NCBI RefSeq assembly: GCF_023091745.1
Contig: NC_068915.1
Coordinates: forward strand, 55,114,001-55,178,000
Origin: Budorcas taxicolor
Lineage: Eukaryota; Chordata; Mammalia; Artiodactyla; Bovidae
DNA: 64,000 nt
Direction: 5' to 3'
The stretch's first letter is position 1. Each line of letters starts with the position of its first letter. Below are positions 22,690 to 35,713 of this stretch, one piece after another. The notes below the pieces were generated by a model, which did not search any database, was not told the origin of the DNA, and saw only the letters and a list, made by a program, of their open reading frames with translations. The position numbers were made by a program, and so were the translations under genes.

Positions 22690-23286
22690 TGAGCAAACAA
22701 TGGAAACAGTGACAGATTTTATTTTGGAGGGGCTCCAAATCATATGAGATGGTGACTGCAGCCATAAAATTAAAAAAGATGCTTGCTCCTTGGAGGAAAA
22801 GATATGGCCAATTTAGACAGCATATTAAAAAACAGAGACATTACTTTGCCTACAAACGTTCATATAGTCAAAGCTATGGTTTTTTCAGTAGTTATATGTG
22901 GATGTGAGAGCTGGACTGTGAAGAAGGCTGAGCACTGAAGAATTGATGCTTTTGAAGTGTGGTTTTGGAGAAGACTCTTGAGAGTCCGTTGGACTGCAAG
23001 GAAATCCAACCAGTCCATCCTAAAGGAGATCAGTCCTGAATATTCATTGGATGGACTGATGCTGATTCAATACTTTGGCTACCTGACGCAAAGAACTGAC
23101 TCATTTGAAAAGACCCTGATGCTGGGAAAAATTGAGGGCAGGAGGAGAAGGGGATGACAGAGAATGTGATGGCTGGATGGCATCATTGACTCAATGGACA
23201 TGAGTTTGAGCAAGCTCTGGGAAGCCTGGAATGTTGCCGTCCATAGGGTTGCAGAGAGTCAGACATGATTGAGTGAACTGAACTGA
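22690..23286 (+). mobile_element. BovB LINE 3' fragment
   Basis: About 600 bp from 'gcaaacaatggaaacagtga' to the BovB tail 'gagtgaactgaactga'. It covers the C-terminal cysteine/tryptophan region (frame 22957-23157: MWFWRRLLRVRWTARKSNQS) and the 3' end. Confidence 0.9.
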
Positions 23287-23330
23287 TGTCACTAAAGAAG
23301 ATTTTACAAATAAGAACAAAGTCAATTTGG

Positions 23331-23345
23331 AAAAAAAAAAAAAAA
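23331..23345 (+). repeat. poly(A)15
   Basis: A run of 15 A residues, 45 bp beyond the BovB end and not part of its tail. Origin unclear. Confidence 0.7.
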
Positions 23346-23459
23346 GTGTACCATCTATAATTTACCTCATATAAAATAAACCCAGTTTCCTTAAGTAATA
23401 AAAGACACGTGGTGCCTCCAGGAAGGGTGAGGCACTATTTCCAGTCATACAGAGTAACA

Positions 23460-23655
23460 TAAGTAACTGGTGGTAACTTTGGTCACTAAGTCATATCCAC
23501 TTCTTTGCAACCCCACCAAGCTGTCCATGGGATCTTCTAGGCAAGAATATGGTGTGGGTTGCTTTTCCTTCTCCAGGGGATATTTCCAATCCAGAGACTG
23601 AACCCACATCTCCTGGATTGCAGGAAGATTCTTTAACAACTGGGTTACCAGATGT
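23460..23655 (-). mobile_element. Bov-tA SINE, diverged
   Basis: The antisense Bov-A body ('ctaggcaagaatatggtgtg', 'ttttccttctccagggga') is followed by the tRNA head ('gagactgaacccacatctcc', 'caggaagattctttaacaac'). GTAACT at both edges may be a short target duplication. Confidence 0.82.
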
Positions 23656-23811
23656 AACTAGAGACCAGTATATAACAGAGCAGCAAAACGTGTGGGGTTC
23701 CCACAGTTTGGTGGATACCTCTTCATTCATAGATGAAGACAGATGAGCTGGGCACAGATAGATGCATGACTGGATCTGTATCTCTGAACATGACTAATGA
23801 CAGTGTTAACA

Positions 23812-24262
23812 ATGCTATGGTTTTTCCTGTGGTCATGTATGGATGTGAGAGTTGGACTGTGAAGAAGGCTGAGCACCGAAGAATTGATGCTTTTGAACTG
23901 TGGTGTTGGAGAAGATTCTTGAGAGTCCCTTGGACTGCAAGAAGATACAACCAGTCCATTCTGAAGGGGATCAGCCCTGGGATTTTTTTTTGGAAGGAAT
24001 GATGCTAAAGCTGAAACTCCAGTACTTTGGTCACCTCATGCGAAGTGCTGACTCATTGGAAAAGACTTTGATGCTGGGAGGGGTTGGGGGCAGGAGGAGA
24101 AGGGGACAACAGACGATGATATGGCTGGATGGCATCACTGAATCGATGGACATGAGTCTGAGTGAACTCCAGGAGTTGGTGATGGACAGGGAGGCCTGGC
24201 GTGCTGCGATTCATGGGGTCGCAAAGAGTTGGACACGACTGAGCGACTGAACTGAACTGAAC
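23812..24262 (+). mobile_element. BovB LINE 3' fragment
   Basis: The terminal 450 bp of BovB ('gctatggtttttcctgtggt' to 'gagcgactgaactgaactga'), very close to the common ruminant form, so relatively young. The frame 23733-24002 carries the GCESWTVKKAE segment. Confidence 0.92.
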
Positions 24263-24451
24263 AAGAAGCAAAAATTTGAAATTTCAGAAAATTTTCCTGA
24301 CCTCGGGAGTAGATCCCAGCTTGGTACAAACAGGCAGCACTTGCTGAATACCTACCAGGTCTGTAGGGGTAAGGAGATTGGAAGATTAATCATGGTGCCT
24401 GGGAAACTTCTTAAAATACATATACTTACACAGCACCCATATCTCTAGGGT

Positions 24452-24600
24452 ACAGTGATTTCCAACATTTTGTGTGTAAGAATCACAGGAGAACCTATAA
24501 AAATGCAGAGTTCTAGAAATTTTCTTGTAGTAAGTCTGGGGTGGGCTTCTGAGTTTTATCACATGAAATGCAGTATGTTCCAGGCACATCTGTAAGAATT
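24452..24600 (+). mobile_element. MER5-like hAT-Charlie fossil
   Basis: 'gtgatttccaacattttgtg', 'aagaatcacaggagaaccta' and 'gtctggggtgggcttctgag' follow the order of MER5A/B elements (nonautonomous hAT transposons) as I remember them. Noncoding and old. Confidence 0.5.
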
Positions 24601-25347
24601 CTGAGTCCTCATGAAGCTTATATCCTAGCAGAAGGTAAGGTAGAACTCTGAAGAATAAACAAATTATATATTTTTAAAAGTTAATAAAGACTATGAAAAA
24701 ATAACTGTTACATGGAAAAGTGGAGCTTGAAAAATCAAAGCAGTAAAAGCTACAGTAAGAAATGTGGTTATGGTAGATGCTGAAAAGTGTTATTTGAGCA
24801 ATTTGAATAACAGTCAAGTAGTTCAAATGTAAGTGGTTATGGAAGACCCTCTTTGTCGGGTTGGGAGGAGAGAATCTTTATTTTTAACCAGGAAATTCTC
24901 ATAAACTTCTCCATCCTCCTCTCAACATTTGCCTGCTGACCTCAGAACTCCAAGGATGTTATTTAATGACACAGTGGAACAATGAATAAGTTTATTACAA
25001 AAGATAGTGTGAAAATTCCTTACAAAAATATTTCATATAGAGATTAGAAGCAAATTTTCAAAAAGATTTTCAAATCCATAGTGAAATATAATGTACAAAT
25101 TTAAAATATATTTAAGAGATTGAGAAAAATAATTGGAGAAAAGATAATTCAATGTATAATCAGGTAGAAGAAAATAAAATTTTATTAACAAATCAAAAAA
25201 TATCTAGAGAGCAGAATTAAAGGGTAGTATAGAAACCAAAGTTGAGATACTTTCAAAGACATTGAAGAAAAGGAAAGTGAAAAGAAAGTATGAAATATAT
25301 GATATATAGTATATATAATATGCTAAAACTAATATATACACTATAAC
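24601..25347. other. AT-rich single-copy DNA
   Basis: No gene or transposon recognised. Confidence 0.5.
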
Positions 25348-25354
25348 TAGTGTA

Positions 25355-25576
25355 TGTGTGTGTGTTCATATGTTAGCTGCTCAGTCATGTCCAACTCTTT
25401 GTGACCCCATGGACTGTAGTCTGCCAGGCTCCTCTGTCCATGACATTCTCCAGGCAAGAATTCTGGAGTAGGTAGCTGTTCCCTTCTCCAAAGGATCTTC
25501 CTGACCCACGGATTTAACCCGAGTCCCCTGCATTGCAGGCAAACTGTTCTTACCACTGAGACACCAGGGAATGTAA
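25355..25576 (-). mobile_element. Bov-tA SINE with (TG)n tail
   Basis: The antisense Bov-tA has its tRNA head at the right ('ggatttaacccgagtcccct', 'cttaccactgagacaccagg') and its 3' tail at the left as a TG run (25355-25364). TAGTGTA at 25348-25354 and 25577-25583 is a probable 7-bp target duplication. Confidence 0.88.
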
Positions 25577-25842
25577 TAGTGTACAACTTTTAAAATTTTA
25601 CAATAATTTATTACATTTAAAACTACAAATAAGTTTTTAAAAACACATACAACCTACAAAATAATGAACATGTGTAAGATTGCCAATCTCAAAAATTAAT
25701 TACTTCATGGTTTTATTGATGGATTAAAATAAGCTTATTAGAGCAACTAGAATAAAATAATAATAAAACAAATACAAGAATAAGATACTTGAAAAATCCA
25801 AAACAACCAAGTGAAATACCCTGAAGCTAATATAAAGTATGT

Positions 25843-26050
25843 TTTTTTGTAGTTTAGTCACTGTGCCATGTCCCACGCTTTTGTGACCCCATGGACTATA
25901 ACCTGACAGGCTCCTCTGTACATGAGATTTCCCAGGCAAGAAGGCTGAAGTGGGTTGCCATTTTCTTCTTCAGGGGATCTTCCCAACCCAGAGATCAAAC
26001 CCACATCTCTCCTTCATTATCAGGCAGATTCTTCACCATTGAGCCACCAG
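25843..26050 (-). mobile_element. Bov-tA SINE with perfect target duplication
   Basis: Antisense Bov-A body and tRNA head ('aggcagattcttcaccattg'). TATAAAGTATGT at 25831-25842 and 26051-26062 is a perfect 12-bp duplication. Confidence 0.95.
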
Positions 26051-26062
26051 TATAAAGTATGT

Positions 26063-26682
26063 ATTTGTTAATTTTTTAAAAGTAGTTTAGTTAAATTCTA
26101 GCAATAAGCAGTTAAAAATCATAAAGACAGGGAGTCTTATTAAGTCACAAGTAAACAGTAGCTAAGAATAAATCGATTAAGAATTTCTGTGATCTAGTTA
26201 GATATATACAAACATATGTGTATATACATGCATAAATATATAGACAAATTTGGTAGAATTCTATTTTTCTATTAAATTTATGCTTATTCTTAAAATATAT
26301 ATGTGTTTTTTCTAGAGGTATATAGGCACTGCTTTGTTATATTGTATGTATATCTTTGAATTAATAAACTGTCTATTTTTACAAGCAGGAAATTTCAAAT
26401 AAGCCATATGTTCCCAGAAAAAGAAGTGAACCAACCATAAACATGAAATATTAATAAATACTAGAAATAAACAACAAATAGTACTCAGACCAATGTTTCA
26501 AAATGATAGGTTACACTACCAGAGTTCTCCAGAAGAAAGCTAAATGAACACAAACTCCAACTTAAGTATTCTGAGACATATGGACTTCTGAAAGGGCAGA
26601 TCCTATTATTTCTTTTACTATTCTGTATGGAATATTAGTAGGATTCTGGCAGAAATGAATGGCAAATACAGACTGGTAATAG
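26063..26682. other. AT-rich single-copy DNA
   Basis: No gene or transposon recognised before the BovB start. Confidence 0.5.
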
Positions 26683-29102
26683 GTGTTCTTTTCATTATAG
26701 AAGACTGAAATGCAAAAGTAGGAAGTCAAGAAACACCTGGGATAACAGTCAAATTTGGCCTTGGAATATGGAATGGAGCAGGGCAAAGGCTAATAGAGTT
26801 TTGCCAAGAGAATGCACTGGTCATAGCAAACACCCTGTTCCAACAACACAGGAGAAGACTCTACACATGGACATCACCAGATGGTCAATACCAAAATCAG
26901 ATTGATTATATTCTTTGCAGCCAAAGATGGAGAAGTTCTATACAGTTAGCAAAAACAAGACTGGGAGCTGACAGTGGCTGAGATCATGAACTCCTTATTG
27001 CCAAATTCAGACTTAAACTGAAGAAAGTAGGGAAAACCGCTAGACCATTCAGGTATGACCTAAATCAAATCCCTTATGATTTTACAGTGGAAGTGAGAAA
27101 TAGATTTAAGGGACTAGATATGATAGAGTGCCTGAGGAACTATGGACAGAGGTTCATGACATTGTAGGGGAGACAGGAATCAAGACCATCCCCATTGGAA
27201 AAGAAATGCAAAAAGCAATAGAGCTGAGGAGGCCTTACAAATAGCTGTAGAAAGAAGAGAAGCATAAAGCAAAGGAGAAAAGGAAAAATACTCTGAATGC
27301 AGAGTTCCAAACAATAGCAAGGAGAGATAAGAAAGCCTTCCTCAGTGATCAATGCAAAGAAATAGAAGAAAACAACAGGACAGGAAAGACTAGAGATCTC
27401 GTCAAGAAAATCAGACATACCAAGGGAACATTTCATGTGAAGATGGGCTTGATAAAGAACACAAATGGTATGGACCTAACAGAAGCAGAGATATTAAGAA
27501 GAGGTGGCAAGAATACACAGAAGAACTGTATACAAACTATCTTCATGACCCAGTTAACCACAATGGTGTGAATACTCCCTTAGAGCCAGATCCTGGAATG
27601 TGAAGTCAAGTGGGCCTGAGAAAGCATCACTACGAACAAAGCTAGTGGAGGTGACAGAATTCCAATTGAGCTGTTTCAAATCCTGAAAGATGATGCTGTG
27701 AAAGTGCTGCACTCAATATGCCAGCAAATTTGGAAAACTCAGCAGTGGCCACAGGACTGGAAAAAGTCAGTTTTCATTACAATCCCAAAGAAAGGCAATG
27801 CCAAAGAATGCTCAAACTACCGCACAATTGCACTCATCTCACACGCTAGTAAAGTAATGCTCAAAATTCTCCAAGCCAGGCTTCAGCAGTAGGTGAACCA
27901 TGAGCTTCCAGATGTCCAAGCTGATTTTAGAAAAGGCAGAGAAACCAGACATCAAATTGTCAACATCTGCTGGATTATGGAAAAAGCAAGAGATTCCAGA
28001 TAAACATCTATTTCTGTTTTATTGACTATGCCAAAGTCTTTGACTGTGTGGATCACAATAAACTGTGGAAAATTCTGAGAGATGGGAATACCAGATCACC
28101 TGACATGCCTCTTGAGAAACCTATATGCAGGACAGGAAGCAACGGTTAGAACTGGACATGGAACAACAGACTGGTTTCAAATAGGAAAAGGAGTGTGTCA
28201 AGGCTGTATATTGTCACCCTGTTTATTTAACTTATATGCAGAGTACATCATGAGAAACTCTGGGCTGGAAGAAACACAAGCTGGAATCAAGACTGCTGGG
28301 GAGAAATATCAGTCACCTCAGATATGCAGATGACACCACCCTTATGGCAGAAATTGAAGAGGAACTAAAAAGCCTATTGATGAAAGTGAAAGAGGAGAGT
28401 GAAAAAGTTGGCTTAAAGCTCAACATTCAGAAAACGAAGATCATGGCATCTGGTCCCATCACTTCATGGGAAATAGATGGGGAAATAGTGGAAACAGTGT
28501 CAGTCTTTATTTTGGGGGGCTCCAAAATAACTGCAGATGGTGATTGCAGCCATGAAATTTAAAAATGCTTACTCCTTGGAAGGAAAGTTAAGACCAACCT
28601 AGATAGTATATTCAAAAGTAGAGACATTACTTTGCCAACAAAGGTCCATCTAGTCAAGGCTATGGTTTTTCCAGTGGTCATGTATGGATGTGAGAGTTGG
28701 ACTGTGAAGAAGGCTGAGTGCTGAAGAATTGATGCTTTTGAACTGTGGTGTTGGAGAAGACTCTTGAGAGTCCCTTGGAGTGCAAGGTGATTCAAACAGT
28801 CCTTCCTAAAGGAGATCAGTCCTGAGTGTTCATTGGTAGGACTGATGCTGAGGCTGAAACTCCAATACTTTGGCCACCTCATTTGAATAGTTGACTCATT
28901 GGAAAAGACTCTGATGCTGGGAGGTACTGGGGGCAGGAGGAGAAGGGGACGACAGAGGATGAGATGGCTGGATGGCATCACCCACTCGATGGACATGATT
29001 TTCAATAAACCCCAGGAGTTGGTGATGGACAGGGACGCCTGGCGTGCTGCAATTCATGGGGTCGCAGAGTCGGACCCGACTGAGTGACTGAACTGAACTG
29101 AA
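26683..29102 (+). mobile_element. BovB LINE, 2.4 kb, 5'-truncated
   Basis: Starts in the endonuclease ('ttcttttcattatagaagac') and runs through RT to a typical 3' end ('gagtgactgaactgaactga'). Coding remains are split: 27698-27892 (WPQDWKKSVFITIPKKGN region), 28082-28333 (GIPDHLTCLLRNLY to the motif C approach) and 28344-28562 (after YADD). Motif A ('attgactatgccaaagtctt', near 28021) is preceded by a small deletion, and a frameshift at about 28310 separates motif B from the YADD-encoding codons. Not autonomous. Confidence 0.93.
27698..28562 (+). pseudogene. BovB RT remnants in several frames
   Basis: Three open pieces of the same ancestral reverse transcriptase. The first ends in a stop just after 'MLKILQARLQQ'. 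The second carries motif B (QGCILSPCLFNLYAEYIM). The third begins after the active site (MAEIEEELKSLLMKVKEE) and ends in a stop at 'GDCSHEI'. The breaks are single-base shifts and stops, typical of neutral decay after insertion. Confidence 0.82.
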
Positions 29103-30593
29103 CAAAGGTATAAGCAATTTAAGAAATTAACAACGGAGGGTGATAATCCAATATTAATAGGTAAGCTCTGTGAGATAAAATTGTAATCAAATAATTCTGT
29201 TTGTAGTCAAACTGTCAGTCATCTATAAAGGCAGCATTAAACATTTCATGACACAATTCTTAAAAATACATCACATAAAATATAGGAAAAAATCTTACAT
29301 ATACTATATAAAACTAGATTTGTTAAAAATATTCAAGGATGGAGAATCTATGCCACAAGCAATATAGCTAATATCACATCAAATCTGAGAAATTTATATT
29401 CAAACAAAAAATGAATTGCTATTAATTTAGCAAGAATATTTATAGAAGTTCTAAAATATTGGTCATGATATTGTTTGAAAAACTCTTACTACAATTACAT
29501 AAAATATTATATATTTTACACAAAGTTTTAAAAACATTTATTTTTAAATTTTGTATTACCATATGCCCTCATGTTACTTTTCAGTATATTATATACTCAT
29601 ATTTTTTTCTTTAATATAATTATTATTTTATATAATTATAAATATTATATATTAATATAATTAATATAATATATTAATATAATGTATTATAAATATAATT
29701 GTTTAATATAATGATTATATTATAAAGAATATAATATATTATTTTGGGTTTCTGAGTGTTATATTCTGCTTCCTAAGTTTAATTATTATAGAGGTCTTTA
29801 TTCACTAAAAAATACTGGTTGCATTTATAAAAAATTTGAAAGAACTAATGCCTACAGGATTATCCATTTATAATATGATTTCTCTATGGTGTTTTTATAT
29901 TTAAAAATTATTTTTCAGTGTGTGTATTTATTCCAAACTCTTTTTAAAAGTATTTACAAATTCTATTAATTATACTACTTTAATAATTATACCTAATGGT
30001 GTTTGTAAAATAAAGTGTCTGTAAAAGAAAATCTATTTAATAAGTGCTCAGATATATCATTCCACATTTTTTTAAAAAACCCTCTATGTGTGCTTGCATG
30101 GAAGCAAGATTTAAACTGTAGCTTATGAACTCCTATACTTCTGTATTGTTTCATTTTAGGATGTGCTGTTATTTTAGTAACTCGGGCAAGGTCAATTTGG
30201 TGAAATTCCAAAAGGTAAATGGAAGATTTTTTTCATGTATTGATAACAATGCTCCTTCACCTCTGTTAGGGAGTTCAGGCATTTATTGGGCAAATTTTCA
30301 ACATAAAAACAGCTTTTCATCTTATGGATCTCAGTAGTAAGGTCTCTCCCTTTTCACATTAATGTAACAGAATTACCCCAGATGCCAGGTCCATGTGCCA
30401 ATTACATCAGTTTACTCTTGTTTATGAGTTTCTTATATTTGGAAACAGTTCATTTATTCAACTCATAAGACTTTGATGAATTAAATCTGCGATTACACCC
30501 TTATAACCTGAAAATTATCTCATTTCTAAACTTCTAGTGATATTACTAATTAACTTTTGTGATACATTGCAGCTTCAGAAATCCTAAGATACA

Positions 30594-30594
<1 letters not shown>
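29103..30594. other. very AT-rich single-copy DNA
   Basis: A dense (TATAAT)-like low-complexity block occupies about 29610-29745. No gene recognised; frames at 29993-30211 and 30125-30337 have no motif. Confidence 0.5.

Positions 30595-30628
<34 letters not shown>
30595..30628 (+). repeat. (CA)17 microsatellite
   Basis: An uninterrupted CA repeat not attached to a recognisable SINE. Confidence 0.95.
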
Positions 30629-30632
<4 letters not shown>

Positions 30633-32231
30633 CCCTAGATAATGTTAAAAACAATAAAAATTACAAATCTAGTTCTGCAGAATTATGGTCCTAAATTAAG
30701 TGATAATAAGTATATTAACTTTCATTAATCCCAAAATATAATTCCTATTTCTTTCTTTAGACATTAATAAAAACATATATTACCCTCTGAAAACTAGAAA
30801 CTTCTGTAAATTGGTAAAATGAGGTGGTTGGTTGTGACCAGTTCTAACTGGAAAGGGCTCTGTTGTTTAACATTTGTCATTATGATTGGCATTAATAGGT
30901 TCCTTGGCTGGCAGCACTGTCAGACAAAGGAAAAATTATATGAGACAGATGCATGAACTTCCATTTCTCCACAGAACTGAGAATTTGTATCCAGGAATTG
31001 AAAATGTAAGTAGAGAACAGGAAGGCATCACTTAAGTATTTAATACTGTGCTGGTCCTATAACTAGAGAATCAATTTTCTGTTAGTCTTCTCACATGAGA
31101 CCTCCAAGTTTGTTTTTGAAAACTGCACAATATTAAGGCTGCTTTCCAATATATGAGAACAATATCTCTCTCTAGTGCAATGATAAATGTCTCAAGTTAG
31201 GCTGTGATAAATATTGATGGGTATGCTATTTCATTAAATGAAAATTCAGGATTTTTGCAGTATGTAACATTTTTAAAACACAAGCACTTAGCCTAAGTAA
31301 AAATTACAGTTAAAGGTGATAACTGTGCCCTGCATGTAAGCAATATAAGCACTTTTTATCCTCTTGTAATATTTTTCTAGAAAACGGAAATACACTTGCA
31401 CTCATTAATGCAGGTGGTTCGCAATTTTGGTCGGTGCCTTCCTCTATTTCTCTCTGGGAAATTATCTCTCTGACCCTATCTTTTCCCCTTGATTTAAGCT
31501 GAATCATGAAAACTTATGGAAAGTTAAAACGGGGGAGAAAGACTAATAATTATCTAAATGATATTGTTTTCATGTAGTAACTACTGACCATTGCATTTGA
31601 CATGGAGGACATGAAGCAGGTGAGAAAATTAAACTATGGAGGAATTGACGGAGTGCAGTTCCAAGGAGATCAAAGAATAAGAGAAGAATCTGGAATGATA
31701 GGAGGTACTGATCAGAAAATTCAATTCAAAAATGAAATTATAGTGGGAAAACATAATAATGAACAGAGGTGTTCAAGGAACTGATAGGAGCTAAAATGAC
31801 CAGAAATGTCAAGAATACCAGAATGGTCAAGTCAGTAATTAATGCATAAAGATTTACTTGAGATATTGCCAAGTCAAGAGGAAGAAGATTCATAAATCAT
31901 TATTGAAGGTAGAGGTGAGAAAACAATAAAGCTGTAAGGTAATAACCCCATTTAATGCATTTAAACAATCAATATGTTTAGATATAGATACATTGTATTC
32001 TAGATGTTTAAAAAAATCATTTTTAAAAAACTTTCCATAAAGTACAGTTTCTTATTTATCCTTCAAGGTACACTAAATTTCTGCCTCAGAGCTCTTCCCA
32101 CTTTCTTTTTCTTGCACAATCTCCCATCTCCTCTGTAATTTTGCATCATTCAATTTCACTCTAAAACACCCTCACATTCTACAAGATTTTCCCTCTTAAA
32201 CTCTACTATATTCAGGTTTTTACTCTCTCCT
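30629..32231. other. single-copy DNA
   Basis: No gene or transposon recognised. The plus-strand frame 31602-31784 is acidic/basic without known motif. Confidence 0.5.
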
Positions 32232-32243
32232 CAGGATTTTTCC

Positions 32244-32368
32244 TGGAGAAGGAAATGGCAACCCACTCTGGTATTCTTGGCTGGAAAATCCCATGGACAG
32301 AGGATCCTGACAGTTCATGGGGTTGCAAAGAGTCAGACACAACTGAGCAACTTCACTTCACTTCACTC
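32244..32368 (+). mobile_element. Bov-A monomer SINE
   Basis: A single Bov-A unit ('ggagaaggaaatggcaaccc' to 'gagcaacttcacttcacttc') without a tRNA head. CAGGATTTTTCC at 32232-32243 and 32369-32380 is a perfect 12-bp target duplication, so the monomer itself was mobilised. Confidence 0.95.
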
Positions 32369-32380
32369 CAGGATTTTTCC

Positions 32381-33051
32381 ATTTACATGTGTTTTTTTAA
32401 TTGCTTAAACTGCATCTGTTCATTTTTTTCACTAATTCTCTTCATATTCAGTCTCTCAAATCATAAGCCAAAGCTTTGTCCTTTTATTCCTCCAGGATCA
32501 TTTGATTTTTTGTGTAAAGTGAATATTCAAGAGAATATTCAGGTCTATGCAACTTCCAGAAAAATTGAACATTTATGAAGAAGTCACAAAGCAAATCATA
32601 TGAGCTACAAAATGCTAATCATTAGATTAAAATTTCTCAATCAGGGATCATTATATTATTTTATGAAGTCACAAGCTAGAAATATAGGATTTGTTTAATT
32701 TTCTGCCTTCTGCTCCTCTCCGCTTAAGAAGGCAACTGCTTTTATTTTGATTTTTGTATAAATAGTAACTAAGACAGTGCCTGACTAATAGAAGTTATTT
32801 AATAATTGCTGAATAAACTAACAAATAAATACATTTTATACTAAGATTTTCAAGAATTTCTAGACAATGCAGAATTAAAATGTATATATTTTAGTGTTCA
32901 CATTTTTTCTATTTTCTTATTTACTGATATGACAGTAAATAAATAATGGCTACAGTACTAAAATTAGTAGTATGTATCTACTATTTCATTAAATATTTTG
33001 TAGTAGATGATTTTATTTTTAACTTCCCTTTTTTGCAAAAGAAAACAAAAA
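32381..33051. other. single-copy AT-rich DNA
   Basis: No gene or transposon recognised. Confidence 0.5.
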
Positions 33052-33982
33052 TTCAGTTCAGTTCAGTTCAGTTCAGTTCAGTTCAGTCACTCAGTCATCT
33101 CTGACTCTTTGCAACCCCATGGACTGCAGCATGCCAGTGTTCCCTGTCTTTCACCAATTGCAGAGCTTGCTCAAACTCATGTCCATTCAGTCAGTGATGC
33201 CATTCAACCATCTCATCCTCTGTCGTCCCCTTCTCCTGCTGCCTTCAATCTTTCCCAGCATCAGGGTCTTTGCCAGTGAGTTAGTGCTTCACATCAGGTG
33301 GCCAAAGTATTGGAGCTTCAGCTTCAACATTGGTCCTTTCAATGAATATTCAGGACTGATTTCTTTTAGGATTGACTGGTTTGATCCCCTTGCTGTCCAA
33401 GGGATTCTCAAGAGTCTTCTCCAACACCACAGCTGAAAAGCATCAATTCTTCAGCACTCAGCTTTCGTTATAGTGCAATTCTCACATCCACGCATGACGA
33501 CTAAAAAACCATAGCTTTGACGAGACAAACATTTGTTGGCAGAGTAATGTCTCTGCTTTTTAATATTTTGTCTAGGTTGGTCATGGCTTTTCTTCCAAGG
33601 AGCAAGTGTCTTAATTTCATGGCTGTAATCACCATCTGCAGTGATTTTGAAGCCCCCAAAATAAAGTCTGTCACTGGTTCCATTGTTTCCCCATCTGTTT
33701 GCCATGAAGTTATGGGACCAGATGCCATGATCTTTGTGTTTTGCATGTTGTTTTAAGCCTACTTTTTCACTCTCCTCTTTCACTTTCACCAAGAGCCTCT
33801 TTAGTTCCTCTTCACTTTCTGCCATATAAAGGTGGTGTCATCTGCATATCTGAGGTTACTGATATTTCTCCTGGCAATCTTGATACCAGCCTGTGCTTCA
33901 TCCAGCCCAGAATTTTGCATGATGTACTCTGCATATAAGTTAAATAAGCAGGGAGATTGATGTACTCCTTTCCCAATTCGGA
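33052..33982 (-). mobile_element. BovB LINE 3' fragment with (TTCAG)n tail
   Basis: Begins with about seven TTCAG units (33053-33087), an expanded BovB 3' tail in antisense, and runs to 'cctttcccaattcgga', just upstream of RT motif B. Frames 33451-33825, 33501-33746 and 33801-34046 hold shifted pieces; the YADD region (near 33840) lies at a frame break. Confidence 0.92.
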
Positions 33983-35482
33983 AACAAACAAAATATGCAT
34001 ACCACTTATTAAGAGCAATAATAAAATATGCAAACAAAAATTGCACGCCATTTATTAAAAGAAGCTATACTGTGCCATGTTTCAGAGCATGGAATAGGGG
34101 CCAAGTGGCTTGAGTTGAAAGAATTACCGAATCAAAGTTGGATGCCTCTCAACAGTGCACAGTAAAACCAATCTACTGATGAAGGGTTGTGGTGAAGGAA
34201 AGTACAGTATTTATGCATGGCATCTAACACTGGGAAAATGAGGAGAATGCTCAATGACTGTGGCTTTCAAAGAAGGTTTTTTGTTTTTCGTTGGTTTTTT
34301 TGGGGTTTTTTTGATGATTTTGGTTGATTGTGTTTTAATTGAAATACAGTTGATTTCCAATGTTGTGTGTGTAAAGGGCTTTTACAGGCTAGGTGAAGGA
34401 GGGTGTTGCAGCATGTGTGATCAGGTCATGGGCATTCTTTTGATTTGGTTGGTGGTGAGCTAACCAGGTAATCTCTTGGTAGTCAACATTATCAACCTTC
34501 TGAATCCAACTGGTCTGGGGTCTATGTACTTATGGTTATATGCAGTTAACTTCTTCTATCTGGTACAGGTTTCAGTAGCTGCAAAACAACTCAAGAATAT
34601 GATTCATGATGTTATTTATAGCCCTTCAGGAGAAACTAAAATTCCTTCATTTTATGGCTAAACTCTTATTATTTATATCTTACTTGACTGTTTTCCCTTT
34701 GTTTCTGCATTTTCTCACTTTGTGGAAATGCAAACTTTCCACATCTAAAACTTGCTGTTCAGCAGTCATGTTTCTATTTTCCTTTCACTTCTGTTTTTGT
34801 TTGTTCTCACCCAAAGCTATTATAAAATTTGATTAAATGTATTTCATCAACAGCTATCTGAGAGTGACCTTGGTATGGCTGCATAACTTTGAATATTTTT
34901 AAATATATAATATTTTGACATAGAAAATCATCTCCAAAGCTCCCTGGAAGCTTCCACTTCTCTTGTAGACCAAATAAATTGAGCCTTCATGCTCTAACCC
35001 ACAGGCCCATCTTAGAAACATATGAATTATTCTTCCCAAAATACTGAAGATTAATAGAAAGACCAGAATTAACTCTTGATCCAAGGATACGGCTATAAAA
35101 CAAGATGAAAAAAACCCATGTACAGTAAAAATTACCTTTTCTTGGTGCTTATTTGTCTAAATAGTTTCTAAATTTCCATTTGGGTAGAACAACCCTAAAT
35201 GATAGGTGTATAAAGCCATGAAATCACAGTATGGCAAGATACTAGTGAGCTGGAACCAAGAATAGTTTCATAGGTCTCAAATCATCTCACTCTAAGGAAC
35301 ACATTTCCATCAATTAGAACATCATCCAAGTTGTCCACTCAGTTTAAACTTGCATTATTTTGGCTTTTGTTTTACATCTAATTTTGCCTCAGCCACTTGC
35401 CTCAAATAATTGCCACATCTCTTCTCTTTAAAATTGTTTTTTCTTGATTTATCCTTGCCTTCAATTTGAAAATACGTCTACC
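33983..35482. other. mixed spacer with possible old repeat remnants
   Basis: Contains a GT/T-rich stretch (34270-34320) and a short L1-like piece ('aattgaaatacagttgattt', about 34336-34372). The section 34373-34850 feels like an old dispersed repeat ('caaccttctgaatccaactg', 'ctgcaaaacaactcaagaat'), but I cannot name it. No gene recognised; the 69-codon hydrophobic frame at 34254-34463 is just the T/G-rich tract. Confidence 0.4.
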
Positions 35483-35489
35483 ATCTACC

Positions 35490-35706
35490 CTCTTGGGCTT
35501 CTCTGGTAGCTCAGACAGTAAAGAATCTGCCCATAATGCAGTAGATCCAGGTTTGATCCCTGGGTAGGGAAGATCCCCTTGAGGAGGGCATGCCAACTCA
35601 CTCTAGTATTCTTGCCTCAGAATCCCCATGAACAGAAGAGCCTGGCAGGTCACATCCATGGGGTCACAAAGAGTTGGACATGACTGAGCAACTTTCACTT
35701 CACTTA
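35490..35706 (+). mobile_element. Bov-tA SINE
   Basis: Head 'gggcttctctggtagctcag' and body 'actctagtattcttgcctca'. ATCTACC at 35483-35489 and 35707-35713 is a 7-bp target duplication. Confidence 0.93.
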
Positions 35707-35713
35707 ATCTACC

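Noticed and set aside
29610..29745. AT-rich block as a replication origin or matrix attachment site
   Set aside because: Low-complexity TATAAT runs alone do not support such a role in a mammalian genome.
33053..33087. (TTCAG)n array as a possible CRISPR-like or regulatory repeat
   Set aside because: It has a 5-bp period with no spacers and sits at the BovB 3' end, where it is the usual LINE tail.
34254..34463. 69-codon hydrophobic frame as a possible small membrane protein
   Set aside because: The hydrophobicity comes from a T/G-rich low-complexity tract. No homologue or motif was recognised.
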